From positions 1,607,252-1,657,251 of the forward strand of contig RPFO01000667.1 in the NCBI GenBank assembly GCA_009746045.1: a DNA stretch of 50,000 nucleotides, read 5' to 3'. This stretch comes from Mesostigma viride (lineage: Eukaryota; Streptophyta; Mesostigmatophyceae; Mesostigmatales; Mesostigmataceae). The translations under genes and the position numbers were made by a program. Positions 1 through 11,600 of the stretch are shown piece by piece (positions within the stretch are counted from its first letter, which is position 1; the number at the start of each line of letters is the position of its first letter). Below the pieces are notes generated by a model. That model saw only the letters and a program-made list of their open reading frames with translations, ran no database searches and was not told the DNA's origin.

Positions 1-44
1 ACCCAGGGTTAACCCACAACCCCCCCTTAATATGATTAAGACAT

Positions 45-214
45 ATAAAGACCGATAAAGACCGATAAAGACCGATAAAGACCGATAAAGACCGATAAAG
101 ACCGATAAAGACCGATAAAGACCGATAAAGACCGATAAAGACCGATAAAGACCGATAAAGACCGATAAAGACCGATAAAGACCGATAAAGACCGATTAAG
201 ACCGATTAAGACCG
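45..214. repeat. 10-bp tandem repeat (ATAAAGACCG)
   Basis: About 17 head-to-tail copies of a 10-bp unit. The last two or three copies read ATTAAGACCG. The array ends abruptly at ordinary sequence. It is not a canonical telomere repeat, although the first 30 bases contain GGGTTAACCC. Function unknown; probably a satellite or minisatellite. Confidence 0.9.
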
Positions 215-777
215 GCGGACAGATTCAACATTTTCCTAATGTTGCTTCGCAAGGAAACATCAGCCATAGTTAAGAAAACGGGCACAAAGGGGGGTAGGTG
301 GGCAACAGCGTGCATTTGCCAATGTGCAGTAGGCAGATGGTAGGGATCCGCTTCCTTAGTTCAAATGCCATAGCTCAAGGGGCAGGCCCTTGCGTCGCAG
401 AGCAGGAAAATGGCATTGTTAGGGGACGCATATGGTTTAGAGCTAGTGCCACTAGGCAAATAGACAAGGGAGGCATGGTTACGGGAAGCACATATGAAGT
501 TGGTACAGACGTAAAAGCGGTACCTAATATCATTACTCATCAGGCTCTACGAAACCATAGCGTCCTATCAAAGCGCCCCATACATAGTGAGTGGAGGCTA
601 AGAGAACTCATAATATATTTCAGCTTTTAACGTGACAGGAATTGCCAGAGCAATATCCCAGTTTGACGTGCCAGCTTGACAGCAGTAACATGGCAGTGAC
701 ATTGCAATCATAATTCTGGTGACGCAGGAGCCATTGACACCAACAAAATCAAGCCAGCGCATGACATGAAGCAAAGT
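215..777. other. Intergenic, nothing recognised
   Basis: Between the 10-bp satellite and the ankyrin gene. An open frame on the plus strand (298-630) begins at GTG and resembles nothing I know. No RNA gene or element was seen. Confidence 0.4.
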
Positions 778-1652
778 TCATCGTAATAAAGTCGTTAGAG
801 ATGAGTAGACAGCTGGGGCAGCAGTGTGAACACTGAAACGGCTGCTGGTGCTGAACGACCGCAGGCGTTTAAAACCGGACGAGACCCGTACCGATGTTGA
901 GAGGTGGACGTCTGCGCCACGCTGGATAAGGAAGAGGGCCAAGTCAGCGTGTCCTCGGTCGGCGCACCAATGAAGCGGCGTCCTGTGTGATGATAGTCGG
1001 GATATGTAATACATAGAACACCCTTTCCGGAGAACCCTCTTACGACATAGAACACCCTTTCTTCACTGTCCCGGGGGGTAAAGTCCGGAAAGTATGTAAC
1101 GAGATGCAGATAATTCAAGCTGTTCGGCACGCGGTGATAGACGCTGAAATAGCAGTGGAATACTATTTTGAAAGAACTAGACAAGGTAGAGTGGGCACGC
1201 CCGTGCGCCGTATCGACCAGAATTTTCACAAGGCAGCAGAAGCTCCAGGCTTTTGAAATAACAGAGCTCAAAGTCTTGACAAACATTAGAAAAGAAGTCA
1301 CAAAGCGACAAAAAGAGTAAAAGATTCTGAAATAAGATGATCTGTCGTACCTTCCCCAAATATCGGTGGCACGAATGTCCGCACCCTTATCCAGCAGAGC
1401 TGCACAGACTTCAACGTTTGGTCTCTCGGCGCACAGCAGGCCGAGAGGACTTCTTTCAAAGCAATCCCTTGCATTGGGATCTGCCCCGGCGTCGAGAAGC
1501 TGACGCACCGTCTCCACCTCATCCAGGCTCATAGGTCCTGCCCCACCGCAAATGCGATGCAAGTAAGTCCTTCCAGGGCCGTCGCGCGCGTTAGGATCCC
1601 GACCACATCCCAATGTCCAAGGCGCTTCGCCGGCTTCTGGCTCAATTGACAT
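778..1652 (-). CDS. Small ankyrin-repeat protein (2 exons)
   Basis: Exon 1 is 1652-1351 and exon 2 is 982-778. Exon 1 ends GGAAG|GTACG, and exon 2 follows CACACAG. Phases 2+1 join in frame, giving about 168 aa. Three or four ankyrin repeats are visible: GRTYLHRICGG then LLDAGADPNARD; SPLGLLCAE then LLDKGADIRATD; and across the splice TPLHWCADRGHADLALFLI then RGADVHLS. Ankyrin repeats mediate protein binding, and no catalytic domain accompanies them, so the partner and role cannot be told. The tail after the last repeat is not ankyrin-like, so a further exon may be missed, or the stop at 778 may be real. The start at 1652 is the first Met of the open frame and is not otherwise supported. Confidence 0.65.
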
Positions 1653-3894
1653 TTTAGAAAAACTTCCAAGCTTCTTTCAGCAGCGTCCTGTGTTCATTCA
1701 CCGTTCGCCTCCGCTCATCTTCGCCTCACCCAGTCCCGCGGCATGGTCACCATTCTTACCTGCGCAGAAAATTGCTGAAAGGCAAAGTGCCCTGCGATTC
1801 TAGTCACGCAAGTGGAGCTTGGGCATGGCTGTTGCTTCTCCCGTGATATCCAGTTTTATACCCCTCATCACTACTGAATTCAGGACGCGGAAAGTGTGGT
1901 AATGGCTGCCATTATCTAAATGCGCGAAGCCCGAAATTCTGAACAAGGTTGTGAGTTTTGACATCGTACGCCAAACGGTGCACGGGACGAATAATCCTTG
2001 TGGCGCCAGGTGGCGGTGTAGCTGTGCTTGGAAAAATTCCGGATCTAGCTCTCCAAGTCCATGTTGAATTCATGGAAAGCGCGTGGGCCGCGTGCCATTT
2101 GCCACCACGTGTTTGCTCCAGTAGTAGAATACTCGGCAAGTAGCAACCCCTGCTACGCGATGCAGTTGGTGGCGCCGCGCCGAGTCACGTGCCACGGATC
2201 ACATATAACAACAGTTATTTTCACCGGAAATAACAACAGTTATTAGTGGCTACTTTAGTGGTCACGCTTTTGTTTTGCTTTACACCTCAAAATCCAATCT
2301 GGCATTTTTGTTTGGTATTATATTGCACAGGTGCAAGAACAGCGCAGCAACAAGCCTATTAACGTCACCGCGTTTCTCTGAGCACTTGTTTCATTGACCC
2401 TTGTCGTTTGTTTCACAATTCACCGTTCGTCGGTGTGCATCATGACACGAATCCGGAGGAGGGCTCGTAACGGTCAAAGGTCAGTTGATTACCGACCTAA
2501 CGGAACTACCGGCTTGTAGGCTATTGAGAATTGGCTCAAAAATCCAATGCTATATATAGCTAAAGCCTAAAATCGACCGATATTTGCGTGATCGACTTCA
2601 GCATAAATAGGGCTGCATCAACGTTCCAATCCAGAAACTTCAGTGGCGCTATGCGCTTGGTCTGTGTCGGTTTGTACGCCGTCAACACTCCGCCAGTGAC
2701 GAACATCATGTCGGAGACGGGGGACTCATGAGAGCCGGCCGTGAGGGGGGCCGGCCGCGGCCGGGTTGATCAGCTGACACTAGTTCTACTGTACTACGTG
2801 TATGTATTGTTGATCGGTACTACGCGCGTGACCGACATGGCGGTCCCGGCGCACCGTCCCCTCAGCGGTAGGTTAGGTACAAAGGTTTCTAAACTTTGAT
2901 CGTTCACAAGAGCTCTACTAATGGAGGGTGCATACATACTTCTTCTAGCGACATAAGACGGTGTATTCATGCGCTATTCCTCTTCGTCGTGTGTCTCGGC
3001 CAAGCCAGAAGAGCCGCTCGGTACACCCCCCCCCCACCCCACGTTTAAGATTGGGGTCCGACCAATCCAGGGCTCATGACCTTAAAGAATCTTACTACTG
3101 TGATTCGATTCTACTAAGTTCTACTACTACATTCTACTACAATTATACTGCGTTGGTTGTCTCTTTGATACTACTACTAGTAGAGGTCAAATCCAGGGGC
3201 TCATGATCTTAAACCTGAGAATCTTAAACGTGTGTGGGGGGGTGTAATGACGGACGACGTCTGTCAAGCGTCATGCGGAGTTTCCAAAATAACCCGTTCA
3301 GTATACCCGCGTGCTGCGATAGCCGATAATAATATAGCTCATATTGCTGCTTTAATGCAGAACGCCGGTCTCAGAACCCCCCTGCCCCCCGGCTGGATCC
3401 GCTCACTAGCTGCTTGTCATCCGTTAACCCTAATCCTTCAAATATGGGATTGCTAGTCCTGCTAAGTGCTTATATCATCAGGTATAGAATCTGTTAGGAT
3501 TACCTTCCTGTCGGCCTACGTGCATGAGACAACCAACGCGCACATATGTACTGACATGCTTACTATTCGCGCGGATGCTCTATAGTTTTGACGGCTAACC
3601 GCAATCCATATGTGATTAGAAGCGAGAATGGTGATGAGTTCTAGACGGACTAATTGCAGATGCTGATGGTTACTAGAATGTCACCATGGTCTGCAATAAA
3701 GCAAATACAAGCCATGTGCACACGTGGCTAATTGCATGCATGCTACTACATCAGGGCCGGGGTCAGCTGATATGGAGAGCAAGGCCGAGGGGGTCGGTTC
3801 GGCCCGTTCTAGGGGGGTGCCACTTTAATAGTGATAAAAAGTAACATAGCTGGGTTGGTTTTATATGGGTACATATGGTTGTCTCCTTGACATA
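1653..3894. other. Gene-poor intergenic DNA
   Basis: No convincing coding signal. It holds a GC-rich inverted repeat near 2734-2764 (GGCCGGCC-type), a (CTA)-rich stretch at 3119-3180, and a duplicated segment (AATCCAGGGCTCATGA near 3064 and again near 3189 with changes). Short open frames here are unsupported. Confidence 0.5.
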
Positions 3895-3970
3895 TGGGAG
3901 CAATTAAATTAAATTAAATTATAACATGCCTCCGTGGGGAGGTCATGTACCACATATTTCATGATGGATG
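3895..3970 (-). repeat. LINE 3' tail with hairpin and (TTTAA)n end
   Basis: This lies directly downstream (minus strand) of the decayed reverse transcriptase. On the minus strand it reads ATATGTGGTACATGACC, then a perfect 5-bp stem with 4-nt loop (CCTCC CCAC GGAGG, plus 3929-3942), then CATGTTAT and a TTTAA-repeat tail. The same module ends three other dispersed copies, at 10985-11290 (minus), 7575-7866 (plus) and 22780-23050 (plus). That suggests it is the 3' recognition tail used by this LINE's reverse transcriptase. Confidence 0.6.
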
Positions 3971-4012
3971 GGGTGGAGGAAGCCGCGTGATCGAACTATA
4001 TCCTAACTCTAT

Positions 4013-5876
4013 CTAGAAAATCCTAACTACACTACTCATCAAAACGCCTCCTCCGCTTGGGGGGAGGTGGCTTGCCCACAGGGTCGGGCGTGTGCGCCTT
4101 GACAATCTTAGATTCCACCGCGTCTTGTCCTGCATGGCAGTCCAAAGACGGGAGAGAGAGTGGATGCGGTGCTCAAACTGGGCTGGGACCACTAGGTCGT
4201 CCAGCAACATCTGAACGTAGTTGGTGACAGGTTTCCCTACCCTTTTGGGAATGTCCTTGGGGCCAGGCCAAGTCAGAATGTGCCGCCCTGGCTGTCCAAG
4301 CCGCTGGGGGCCGGCCAGACCAAGGGTGGTGTCGACCTGGCTGGTGCGGGCAAGGTGTCCTACAAATGCTATCCTACGCTGCCTAATCTCGTCCGAAACA
4401 CGAGGCATGCCATGATACAAAGACTCTGATGACGGACGCTCGGAAAAACCTACATTAAGGACCTGCCGGAGCATCCTGTAAACTGTGCCGTCGAGCCGAG
4501 CTGCCAGTTTGGGTGGGAGGGTCCACGCCTCGGCGCCATACGTGAGCACCGTGAGGACGAGGACCTTGAAGAGCATGCGCTTGCGGTGCCCGTCCAGGCC
4601 CTTCGAGCGCCAGTAGGGTGTGAGCGAACGGAGCTTGGCCCAGGCAAGGCCGATGCGGCCCGGTGTCCACATGGTCGGCGGTGTCAGGAAGCCAGCTCCC
4701 CAACAGCTTGAAGCGGTCGCGGAACGGGACCTCCGTCCCGTCGAGCAGGCGCGGCAGCGGTGGTTTACTGGATGCCCCTATCACCATCGCCTCAGTTTTG
4801 ACACTAATCTCCAGCCCCACCGCCCGCGCCTCCAGGCCCAGGCAGTCCAGCCAGGTCTGAATGTGCTCCCGGGGCTCTCGATATGAGGGTGGTATCATCC
4901 GCATAAATCAGGTCGGCAAGGCGGTAACCAGGTCTAACCCCGCCGTGCTCTTTCACGTTAAGGATGTCCAAGCCTGGCTCGAACCCCTTAAGAGCAGTAA
5001 AGCGCGCACGTGCCCGGCGCATGACGTGATCCACGACAATAATGAACAGGTATGGGGACAGGACACAACCTTGCCACACCCCGTGGTGAAGGGGGAATGG
5101 TGGAGTGGTGCCCTCCGCAGTCCGCATGCACTACTGCCTGTGAGCCCTCATACAGACGGCGAATGGCAGCAATAAACGCAGGTGGTAGCCGATCCAGAGC
5201 TAGGATGGCCCAAAGAGCCTCCCAGAGAACCGTGTCAAAGGCCTTGATATAGTCAACAAAAATGAAGACCAGCGGCAAACTGTCAAGGGGAAGTCGACGC
5301 ACCTCCTCCATCAACCGGCGCGCGACAAACACAGCCATGACAGTGTTACGACCACGACGGAAACCAATCTGAGACTCACCCAGGTGTGGGTCCAGCGCGG
5401 CGCGTAGCCTGTGCAGCATCATGCGCATGAAGACCTTCAGCGCGGCGCTCTGGAGGCAGACACCCCGGTAGTTACCGGGGTCGATCAGCAGCAGAGCCCT
5501 TCTTGTACAGCATGACGCGGATGGCCGTCTGCCACTCAGCAGGCGGAGGCTCGTCAGAGAGCAGGACACGGTTGCAGAACGCCAGCAGAAGATCCCGAAC
5601 CGCCAGATCAGGGGTCTTCAGCAGCTCAGCAGAAAGGTGGTCGGCACCGACCGCCGCATCGTACCGCAGGCGAGCAAGGGCGCCGTCCAATTCCTTCAAA
5701 GTGAAGGGGGGGACGACGTCGTCAGTGGCAAGGCAGCCCTCCTGCAAGGCGGGGACTTGGTAGTCCGCGGCCGAGGAGGGGGGCGCTGGCGGCGGCGGGG
5801 GTCCGGCGACCCCGAGGCGGGCGGCCGTCTCGGGGTGAATTAGCGGCGGGGGGGGGGCGCGAGCCCCACCGGTCAA
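4013..5876 (-). pseudogene. Decayed non-LTR retrotransposon reverse transcriptase
   Basis: A reverse transcriptase is readable only across at least five frame changes, so it is inactive. In order on the minus strand: TAIRVMLYKKG (about 5540-5500), DPGNYRGVCL (about 5482-5453), FVDYIKAFD motif A (5260-5234), GVWQGCVLSP motif B (5082-5053), the YADD catalytic box (4905-4894), a thumb-like segment, then LTYGAEAWTLP and RRIAFVGHLAR, the C-terminal signature common to RTE-like and related LINEs. Clade is uncertain. No endonuclease domain is seen upstream, so the copy looks 5'-truncated near a perfect inverted repeat at 5891-5925. A LINE-type 3' tail follows at 3970-3895. Confidence 0.85.
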
Positions 5877-5890
5877 GGAAACATTGTGCC

Positions 5891-5925
5891 ATAAGGCCTA
5901 ACATGGGAGCGATGTTAGGCCTTAT
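5891..5925. repeat. Perfect 14-bp inverted repeat, 7-nt loop
   Basis: ATAAGGCCTAACAT (5891-5904) and its exact reverse complement (5912-5925) are separated by GGGAGCG. It sits at the 5' end of the recognisable LINE remnant and could be a fold-back formed during 5' truncation, or a terminal hairpin of another element. Confidence 0.85.
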
Positions 5926-6399
5926 CTAAGTCATAGGCAAGGGGGGCGGCCTCGGCGGCGATAATTGAAAAGCCAGAGAAAAAGTTATTTTCTAGCAGTA
6001 GTGAGACAACTATTAATTCACTATTTAGTATATATGCTGTACTATATAGCAAGGTCCCTATGATGATATATGCTAGTTTCTTGAGCACACCCCGAACTTA
6101 ATTACACACCCGACACATGCTCCCGTTGGAGAGTCACGGAGCACCGAGGTTCTTCTTCTTGAATCCCCGCTGTGTGTGCACAGCAACTGAGGGGGCCGGC
6201 AGAGACCCCTCAGGACTTCCCTCATGCCACTGGCATGCCGCACGTGCAAGCGGACATGTCTAAACGATCCGGCATCCACTGTGGGTGCAATAAGACCCGT
6301 GTGAGCATTGCATTACTATATATGGAGACGTGAGCAAACGTACAAGTGCTCAGTGCTAGGCAGCAAACATATGACTAGGCTGGCCAAAACTACCACGCT

Positions 6400-6990
6400 G
6401 CGTCCTCGTGCGGAAGGCAGTGCAAACGTCCCATCCTCCACGAGGAGTTAAGGAAAGTTGAGACCGGGGGCTCGACGTAGCAGGCGGCGGTGGTCCACGA
6501 AAGAAGGTCAGGGAATGCCTCGCCAATGGCCTCGAAGATGCTAGCTTTGGTGCATGACGGCATTGAACGCATTGTGGCAGTCTGCCTTCAGCGCCACATG
6601 GGTCAGATGCGTCTCCAGGTAGGCCTGCACTGTGTGCACGATCGATGATGTCACTGCACCCTTTGCATGGTGGCGACGCCGAGCTGGGCAGCGACGGACT
6701 CCTCCTGGTATCACTCCGGTTGGGGCATATAAGTAGGTGCGAAACTCGGGAGCCTTTGGCGACAAATGACCTTACTCACCAGCTTGCTTAGGACCTCGCA
6801 CAAGCAATGGGGCGAACGCAGCCAACAGGCGGGGGGGCATCGTCTTTCAGGATCCTCCCCCCCTCGAGGGCGATGAGGCGGGCCCCAGCGCCAGCCAAGG
6901 GCGCGCCGCGGGGGCCAGATACCCCGCGGCCAAGTCGGCGGCAGAGATGTATAAGAATAAAATAAAAATAAAAAAGGTAAAATAGCAAAA
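6400..6990 (-). pseudogene. Second reverse-transcriptase remnant, different lineage
   Basis: Minus-strand fragments with stops and frame changes. In order: GCVRPIACARS (about 6825-6790, the finger motif usually read VRPIAxGE), SKLVSKVI (about 6785-6765), QLGVATMQ (about 6690-6665), ALKADCHNAFNAV (about 6590-6555, motif A), then SIFEAIGEAFPDLLSW (about 6545-6500). This motif set differs from the YADD element next door, so a second, older LINE family is present. No YADD box survives. The ends are approximate. Confidence 0.6.
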
Positions 6991-6999
6991 AGGAAATGA

Positions 7000-7574
7000 G
7001 GTGGGGATGGAAATGCCTTACAACAAACGGATAATGAGTCTCATTGATATATGCATGTGAATGGGTGAATCGGTGAGATCGAGCTGGTCGCCCACCGCCT
7101 TCCCCGTGCGCGGGGTAAGGCAGGGGCGCCCCCGCTCCTTCTCACCTTTAAGAACCCTGCGGACAAGATTTCTTTTCTCAGACGCTGCAAGCGGCTCGAG
7201 AAGATCTAGACTCACTTCACCCTTGACGACGACTTGACCCTGGCGCAGCAACAACGGCGACGGGAGCTATGGCCGACCTATACCTCCAGCTCCGGCAGAC
7301 CAAGGCGGGGCAGCCGGTGTACTGGAAGGGGGCGGCCATCTACGTCGGCCATAAGCCCTGGCTCCTTGATAAGCCCTGGCATGCGACCCCCGCGGCCCCA
7401 ACGACTCCAGACGCCCCAGCTTAGGGGAATACAGCAGTAGTAGTGTAGAATAGATAGACCGTGGCCATGTCATGTACGCCTCCTACAGGCACTATACCAG
7501 CTGATTCACGAGCATTATTTAACCATGTACATGTGTGCCTATGCTGTGCCACACCCCAGATGATGCCTAGCTTT
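7000..7574. other. Intergenic with one doubtful 52-aa frame
   Basis: On the plus strand an ATG at 7268 opens a 52-aa frame ending at 7423 (starts MADLYLQLRQTKAGQPVYW). It is unrecognised, has no start-site support, and may be a further retroelement scrap. A minus-strand frame (7254-7018) is likewise unrecognised. Confidence 0.3.
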
Positions 7575-7866
7575 ATTTAGTTATGCTGTGCCCATGCAGA
7601 GAGCTGCTCTCTGCTGAGATGCCACGCTTTAGCTCTTGTATAGCCATGATGATTTTCCCACCCCATGACAGGCTCCCCTTAGTTGGGTGTTGCTTGAGAC
7701 TCTGGGGGGTGCAGGTGCCCTTGGTGCACCCAGAGCAAGTGTCGTTTTCATTCCCACCCTTGCAGGAAGTCGCTTAGAATGTACTATAGGCCATATGCCC
7801 CTTCTCTGGGCTATGTGCTACAGATACTCCCAACGGAGTTATGTTCCTTATTAATTTATAATGTGA
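7575..7866 (+). mobile_element. Dispersed retroposon copy A
   Basis: Shares blocks with the copy at 10985-11290 (minus) over its length, for example TCTCTGCTGAGA and AGCCATGAxxATxTTxCCACCCCATG, and with 22780-23050 over its 3' half, for example CATATGCCCCTTCTC. It ends with the stem-loop ACTCC CAAC GGAGT (7826-7839) and an A/T-rich tail. Either a SINE that borrowed the LINE 3' end, or a 5'-truncated LINE 3' untranslated region. Confidence 0.65.
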
Positions 7867-8243
7867 ATGGGTGCGAGTGAGTCGTGCCACTTACGTCCGT
7901 TGGTGGGTGCAGAATCTGCGGAGAAAGGTACCTCATCGGGTACTCCGTGGCATGCCTTCAGTGCATGTTCATGCACTTGCATACTTACTTCGATGCATGT
8001 CTTTTTCAGAAAACTGTAGATAGAATATCAACACTTGGGACATAAATCCTACAAGCAATTTTAAATCGTCACTCATTTCACTGATATCTAACATGCAACT
8101 CAGGTTCTACTTTGGATATTGTCCTTCAGCAGCCGACTAGCTGGGATGCATTAGCGGTGCCCACAGCAACTCGCAAACATGCCCAAGCAAAACATAGCTA
8201 CGGCATCATAATGGCCCAACAACGGCCACTTGACAATCATGAT
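7867..8243. other. Intergenic, nothing recognised
   Basis: No coding or RNA signal seen. It holds a short direct repeat of TGCATG motifs around 7950-8000. It precedes the repeat cluster at the VPS53 3' end. Confidence 0.35.
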
Positions 8244-8692
8244 GTACCCGGCGCACCCTAGTCTGACCAATAGTTGGTACCAAGAACCACCACTGGTATA
8301 GCAGGTTTCGATCACCTAACCTGTCCTAGGACCAACGTTTCCTAGGACATCTCAGGGGCGCCCTGGTTCTACATCCCGTTTAGCTAGCACTCCAGTGAAT
8401 ACCAGGGTGGAATACTAGCTTGCTTGTCTCAGGACCTGCCCGGCGCGCCCTGGTTTTACGTGAACACGCAATAGATAGCACTAGGTCTAAAGACTAGGTC
8501 GCCCTACGATGTACCCGGTGCGCCCTGGTTATACGTGAACACGCAATAGATAGCACTAGGTCTAAAGACTAGGTCGCCCTACGATGTACCCGGTGCGCCC
8601 TGGTTATACGTGAACACGCAATAGATAGCACTAGGTCTAAAGACTAGGTCGCCCTACGATGTACCCGGTGCGCCCTGGTTATACGTGAACAG
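8244..8692 (-). repeat. 75-bp tandem repeat overlapping the VPS53 stop codon
   Basis: Three nearly identical 75-bp periods begin about 8512, 8587 and 8662. The last one contains the final 13 codons and the stop of VPS53 (Y-N-Q-G-A-P-G-T-S-stop, minus strand). More diverged relatives of the GGTGCGCCCTGGTT core lie at about 8437, 8350 and 8245. The gene's 3' coding end has been copied outward several times. Confidence 0.85.
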
Positions 8693-11600
8693 CTTGCGCA
8701 GCGTCGACCCCGTGTCCTTTTTGGCGTCCCCTGCGCCCGCGCCCGCCCCGGACGACGACGCCTTGCTGGCGTCTGCGATCGAAAAGATGCGTTTCAGCCC
8801 GCTGCTCGACGCCGCCGCGGCCGCCGCCGCCGCGCTCGATGCCGTCTGCATCATGGCTCCCGTGCGGACTGACCCAGCGCTCACGTTCGTGATCGCCGCC
8901 GCTGCCGACGCGACGGCGGACCCGGCAAGCCCAGCCGTGTCAGCCAAAACGGGCACGGTGCGCGCGATGGAGTTCGTGACGAGGGCGCGCGCGGCGACCG
9001 CAGCGCCCGCGCCCAGGGACGTGGTCGTCGGGGGGGGTATCGTCGCCCCCTGGGGCGCGAGCCGTGTGCATATCTTGGCGAACTGCTCTAGGTGCGGGGT
9101 CTGCTCTGGCCGTCGCAGGCCCTTGAGCTCGAGAACCTTCTGGAAGTCGCCGGACGCGGTCAGGATGGTCTCGGGCAGCAGCGCGCAGTACGTCTCCGCG
9201 AGCCCTTCCACCGGCGAGAGGATGACCTTGAGCAGGGCCTCCGACTTGGCCATCTCGCGGATGACAAACTGGGGGTAGGGGTAAGTAGGGGGGCGGGGGA
9301 GGGGGGGGGGGCAGAGAGGGACATGAGCAATGAGACAACCATCCATGTCCATCAAGATTTGGGGCTTGGTGGGGGGTGATGGGAAGCGGGGAAAGGCGGG
9401 GAAGGAGGGGGCGGGAGGACAGGAAGGCAGAGAAAGTTCTACCAACGGGGTGAGAGGACAATCAACTCGAGCGCATGTAACGATGGGACTAGGAAGCAGA
9501 AGAAGACGAAGGGGGCAGGGGGCGGCGGGGGGGGGGGGGAGGATGGAGCGCTGGTCTGGTGGAAAAGAGCGGCAGTTGGCAGTCTAGAATAGCTATATGA
9601 AACGGGTTTTCCCGTTGTTTTCAAACATGGCTCAGATTGTCGCTGCGTAAGTTTTTTTTTCCCACATAAGATTTCCACTGCGCTCCTACCTCTCTTCCCA
9701 GCATGCTCCCCAGCATGTTCCCCAGAATGTTCCCCAGCATTTTCGCAGCATGGCTGGAGCCTTGTCCCCCATACACCCACATGGTTGCACCCTATCCCAA
9801 CGTCGGTGCACCCGATCCAGACCTTCGCTGCTCTTGACTGCACTTTCCCCACAAACGGCCCCCAACATGGCCGCTCTTCCCAAACTTTACCAGGCCGCCC
9901 ACCCACCCATTTGATACGACGCGGGTGCAGTGGCTTCCCGTAGCGTCCGGTCACAGCATTTCCCACATCAACAGTGGCCAGCCAGCCAGCCAGCCCCCCC
10001 CCCCCCCTCCCCCCCCCCCCCCCTCCCCCCCCCCCCTCCCCTCCCCCCCCCCCCCCCCCCTCCCCCCCCCCCCTCCCCTCCCCCCCCCCCCCCCCTTCCC
10101 CCCCCCCCCCCCCCCCCCCCCCCCCACCCCACCCCACCCCCCACCCCCCCACCTTGGTGTACGACGCGGGTGCTGTGGTCTCCCCCGGCAAAACGGCCAC
10201 GTTCAGCAGCAACGTCTTGACCGCGTGCGAGTCGAGCAGCAGCTGCTGCGCGCCCGTCTCGGAGACCCTCCGGCACTTGAAGATGTTCGCGTAGAACCGC
10301 GGCGCAAACGATCCTGCGAGCTTGTCACAGAAGAAGCGGAAGTAGGTGGGCGTCAGCTGCGGGGCCATGATGTTGGTGACCGACTCCAGCTCGGCGGCGA
10401 TCGCGTTCACGTACTCCGATTGGTCACCCACACCCTCGAGCGCGCCCCAATTGACGCGCTGCATCGCCTGGAGCGCGCCGTCCAGCTGGGTCTCGACCGA
10501 GAGGACGAGAATGGAGATGGAGCGGCCAATCAGCGAGGAGAACTCGTCCTCCGTGCCTGCGGGGTGCCGTGAGGGGTGGGGGCCAGCAATATACAGGACG
10601 CGGCCAGTGAAGGAGACAGGCAGTCAAGGGGATGGGTGGGGCGATAACAGTCACTTTCAAGAAGACGGAGATGGAGCGGCCCATCAGAAGATGCAGCAGC
10701 CAGTCAGGGGGGAGGACTTGACCTCAATGGATGCGGGGAAAGAGAAGGGATTCCAGCAGCAAAGGAGACGGGGGGGAGGTAAACCGGGGGGGGGGAGGGG
10801 GATTTATGATGAAGATGAATCGGGCCAAAGGATCGGCCAATCCGCAAAGGAAACTCGTTCTGGGTGCCTGCGTTTATGGTGAAGGCACCTGGGGATCGGT
10901 CGGTCAGTCCGTTTACTCCCACGCCGGTGGTGCGATAGAGTTATTGAGAGTGGATCCACAGACTGGTCTTGGGATATGGGATGGGGATTAAGTAATTTAG
11001 TAATTAATGAATCAAGAACATACCTCCGTGGGGAGGATAGGTAACACATATCCCAAGAGAAGGGGCATATGGTTTTCAAGACATTCTAGGCGAAAACCTG
11101 CAGGTGGGTTGTGTAAACTGCCACCTACTCGGGGTGCAAAATTGAGGTGCACCTGCACCACCGTCCATGTATTCCAGCAGCTGTGCAAAGTTGCGGACAT
11201 GGGGTGGAAGATGTTCATGGCTGGGCAATGGCTTGGGCATGATGGCGTCTCAGCAGAGAGTGGCTCTCAGCATGGGCAAAGCATGGCTGACTCATAGCGG
11301 ATGCAGTAAGGCTGCCCCATGGTCCAGAGCCCACAGATAGGCTTGGAACACACACAACTAGAGGCGCCGGTTTGGGAGAATATAAAGGCCTCTCCTGGAG
11401 CCTGAGGGGGTTTAGGGGCATTCCCAGGGTTGTCCCACAACCCCCACGGGGATGGGGATGGGACATGCAAACACAGGGCATGGACAAAGCGTGTGTGTGT
11501 GTGTGTATGGATGGGGTCCTAGAGGATGGGTCGGCCGATCAGGGAGGAGAACTAATCTCCAGAGTGCCTGCATATTCCAGGGAGGGAGGGCAGTCATTAC

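Noticed and set aside
1-214. Chromosome end (telomere)
   Set aside because: The 10-bp unit is not a known telomere repeat and has no G-rich strand typical of telomeres; the GGGTTAACCC at the edge is a single palindrome.
298-630. 110-aa open frame on the plus strand
   Set aside because: It begins at GTG, matches no family I recognise, and lies beside a satellite without splice or context support.
9925-10572. Poly-proline protein of 215 aa on the plus strand
   Set aside because: It is the antisense of a poly-G intron and of VPS53 exon 7.
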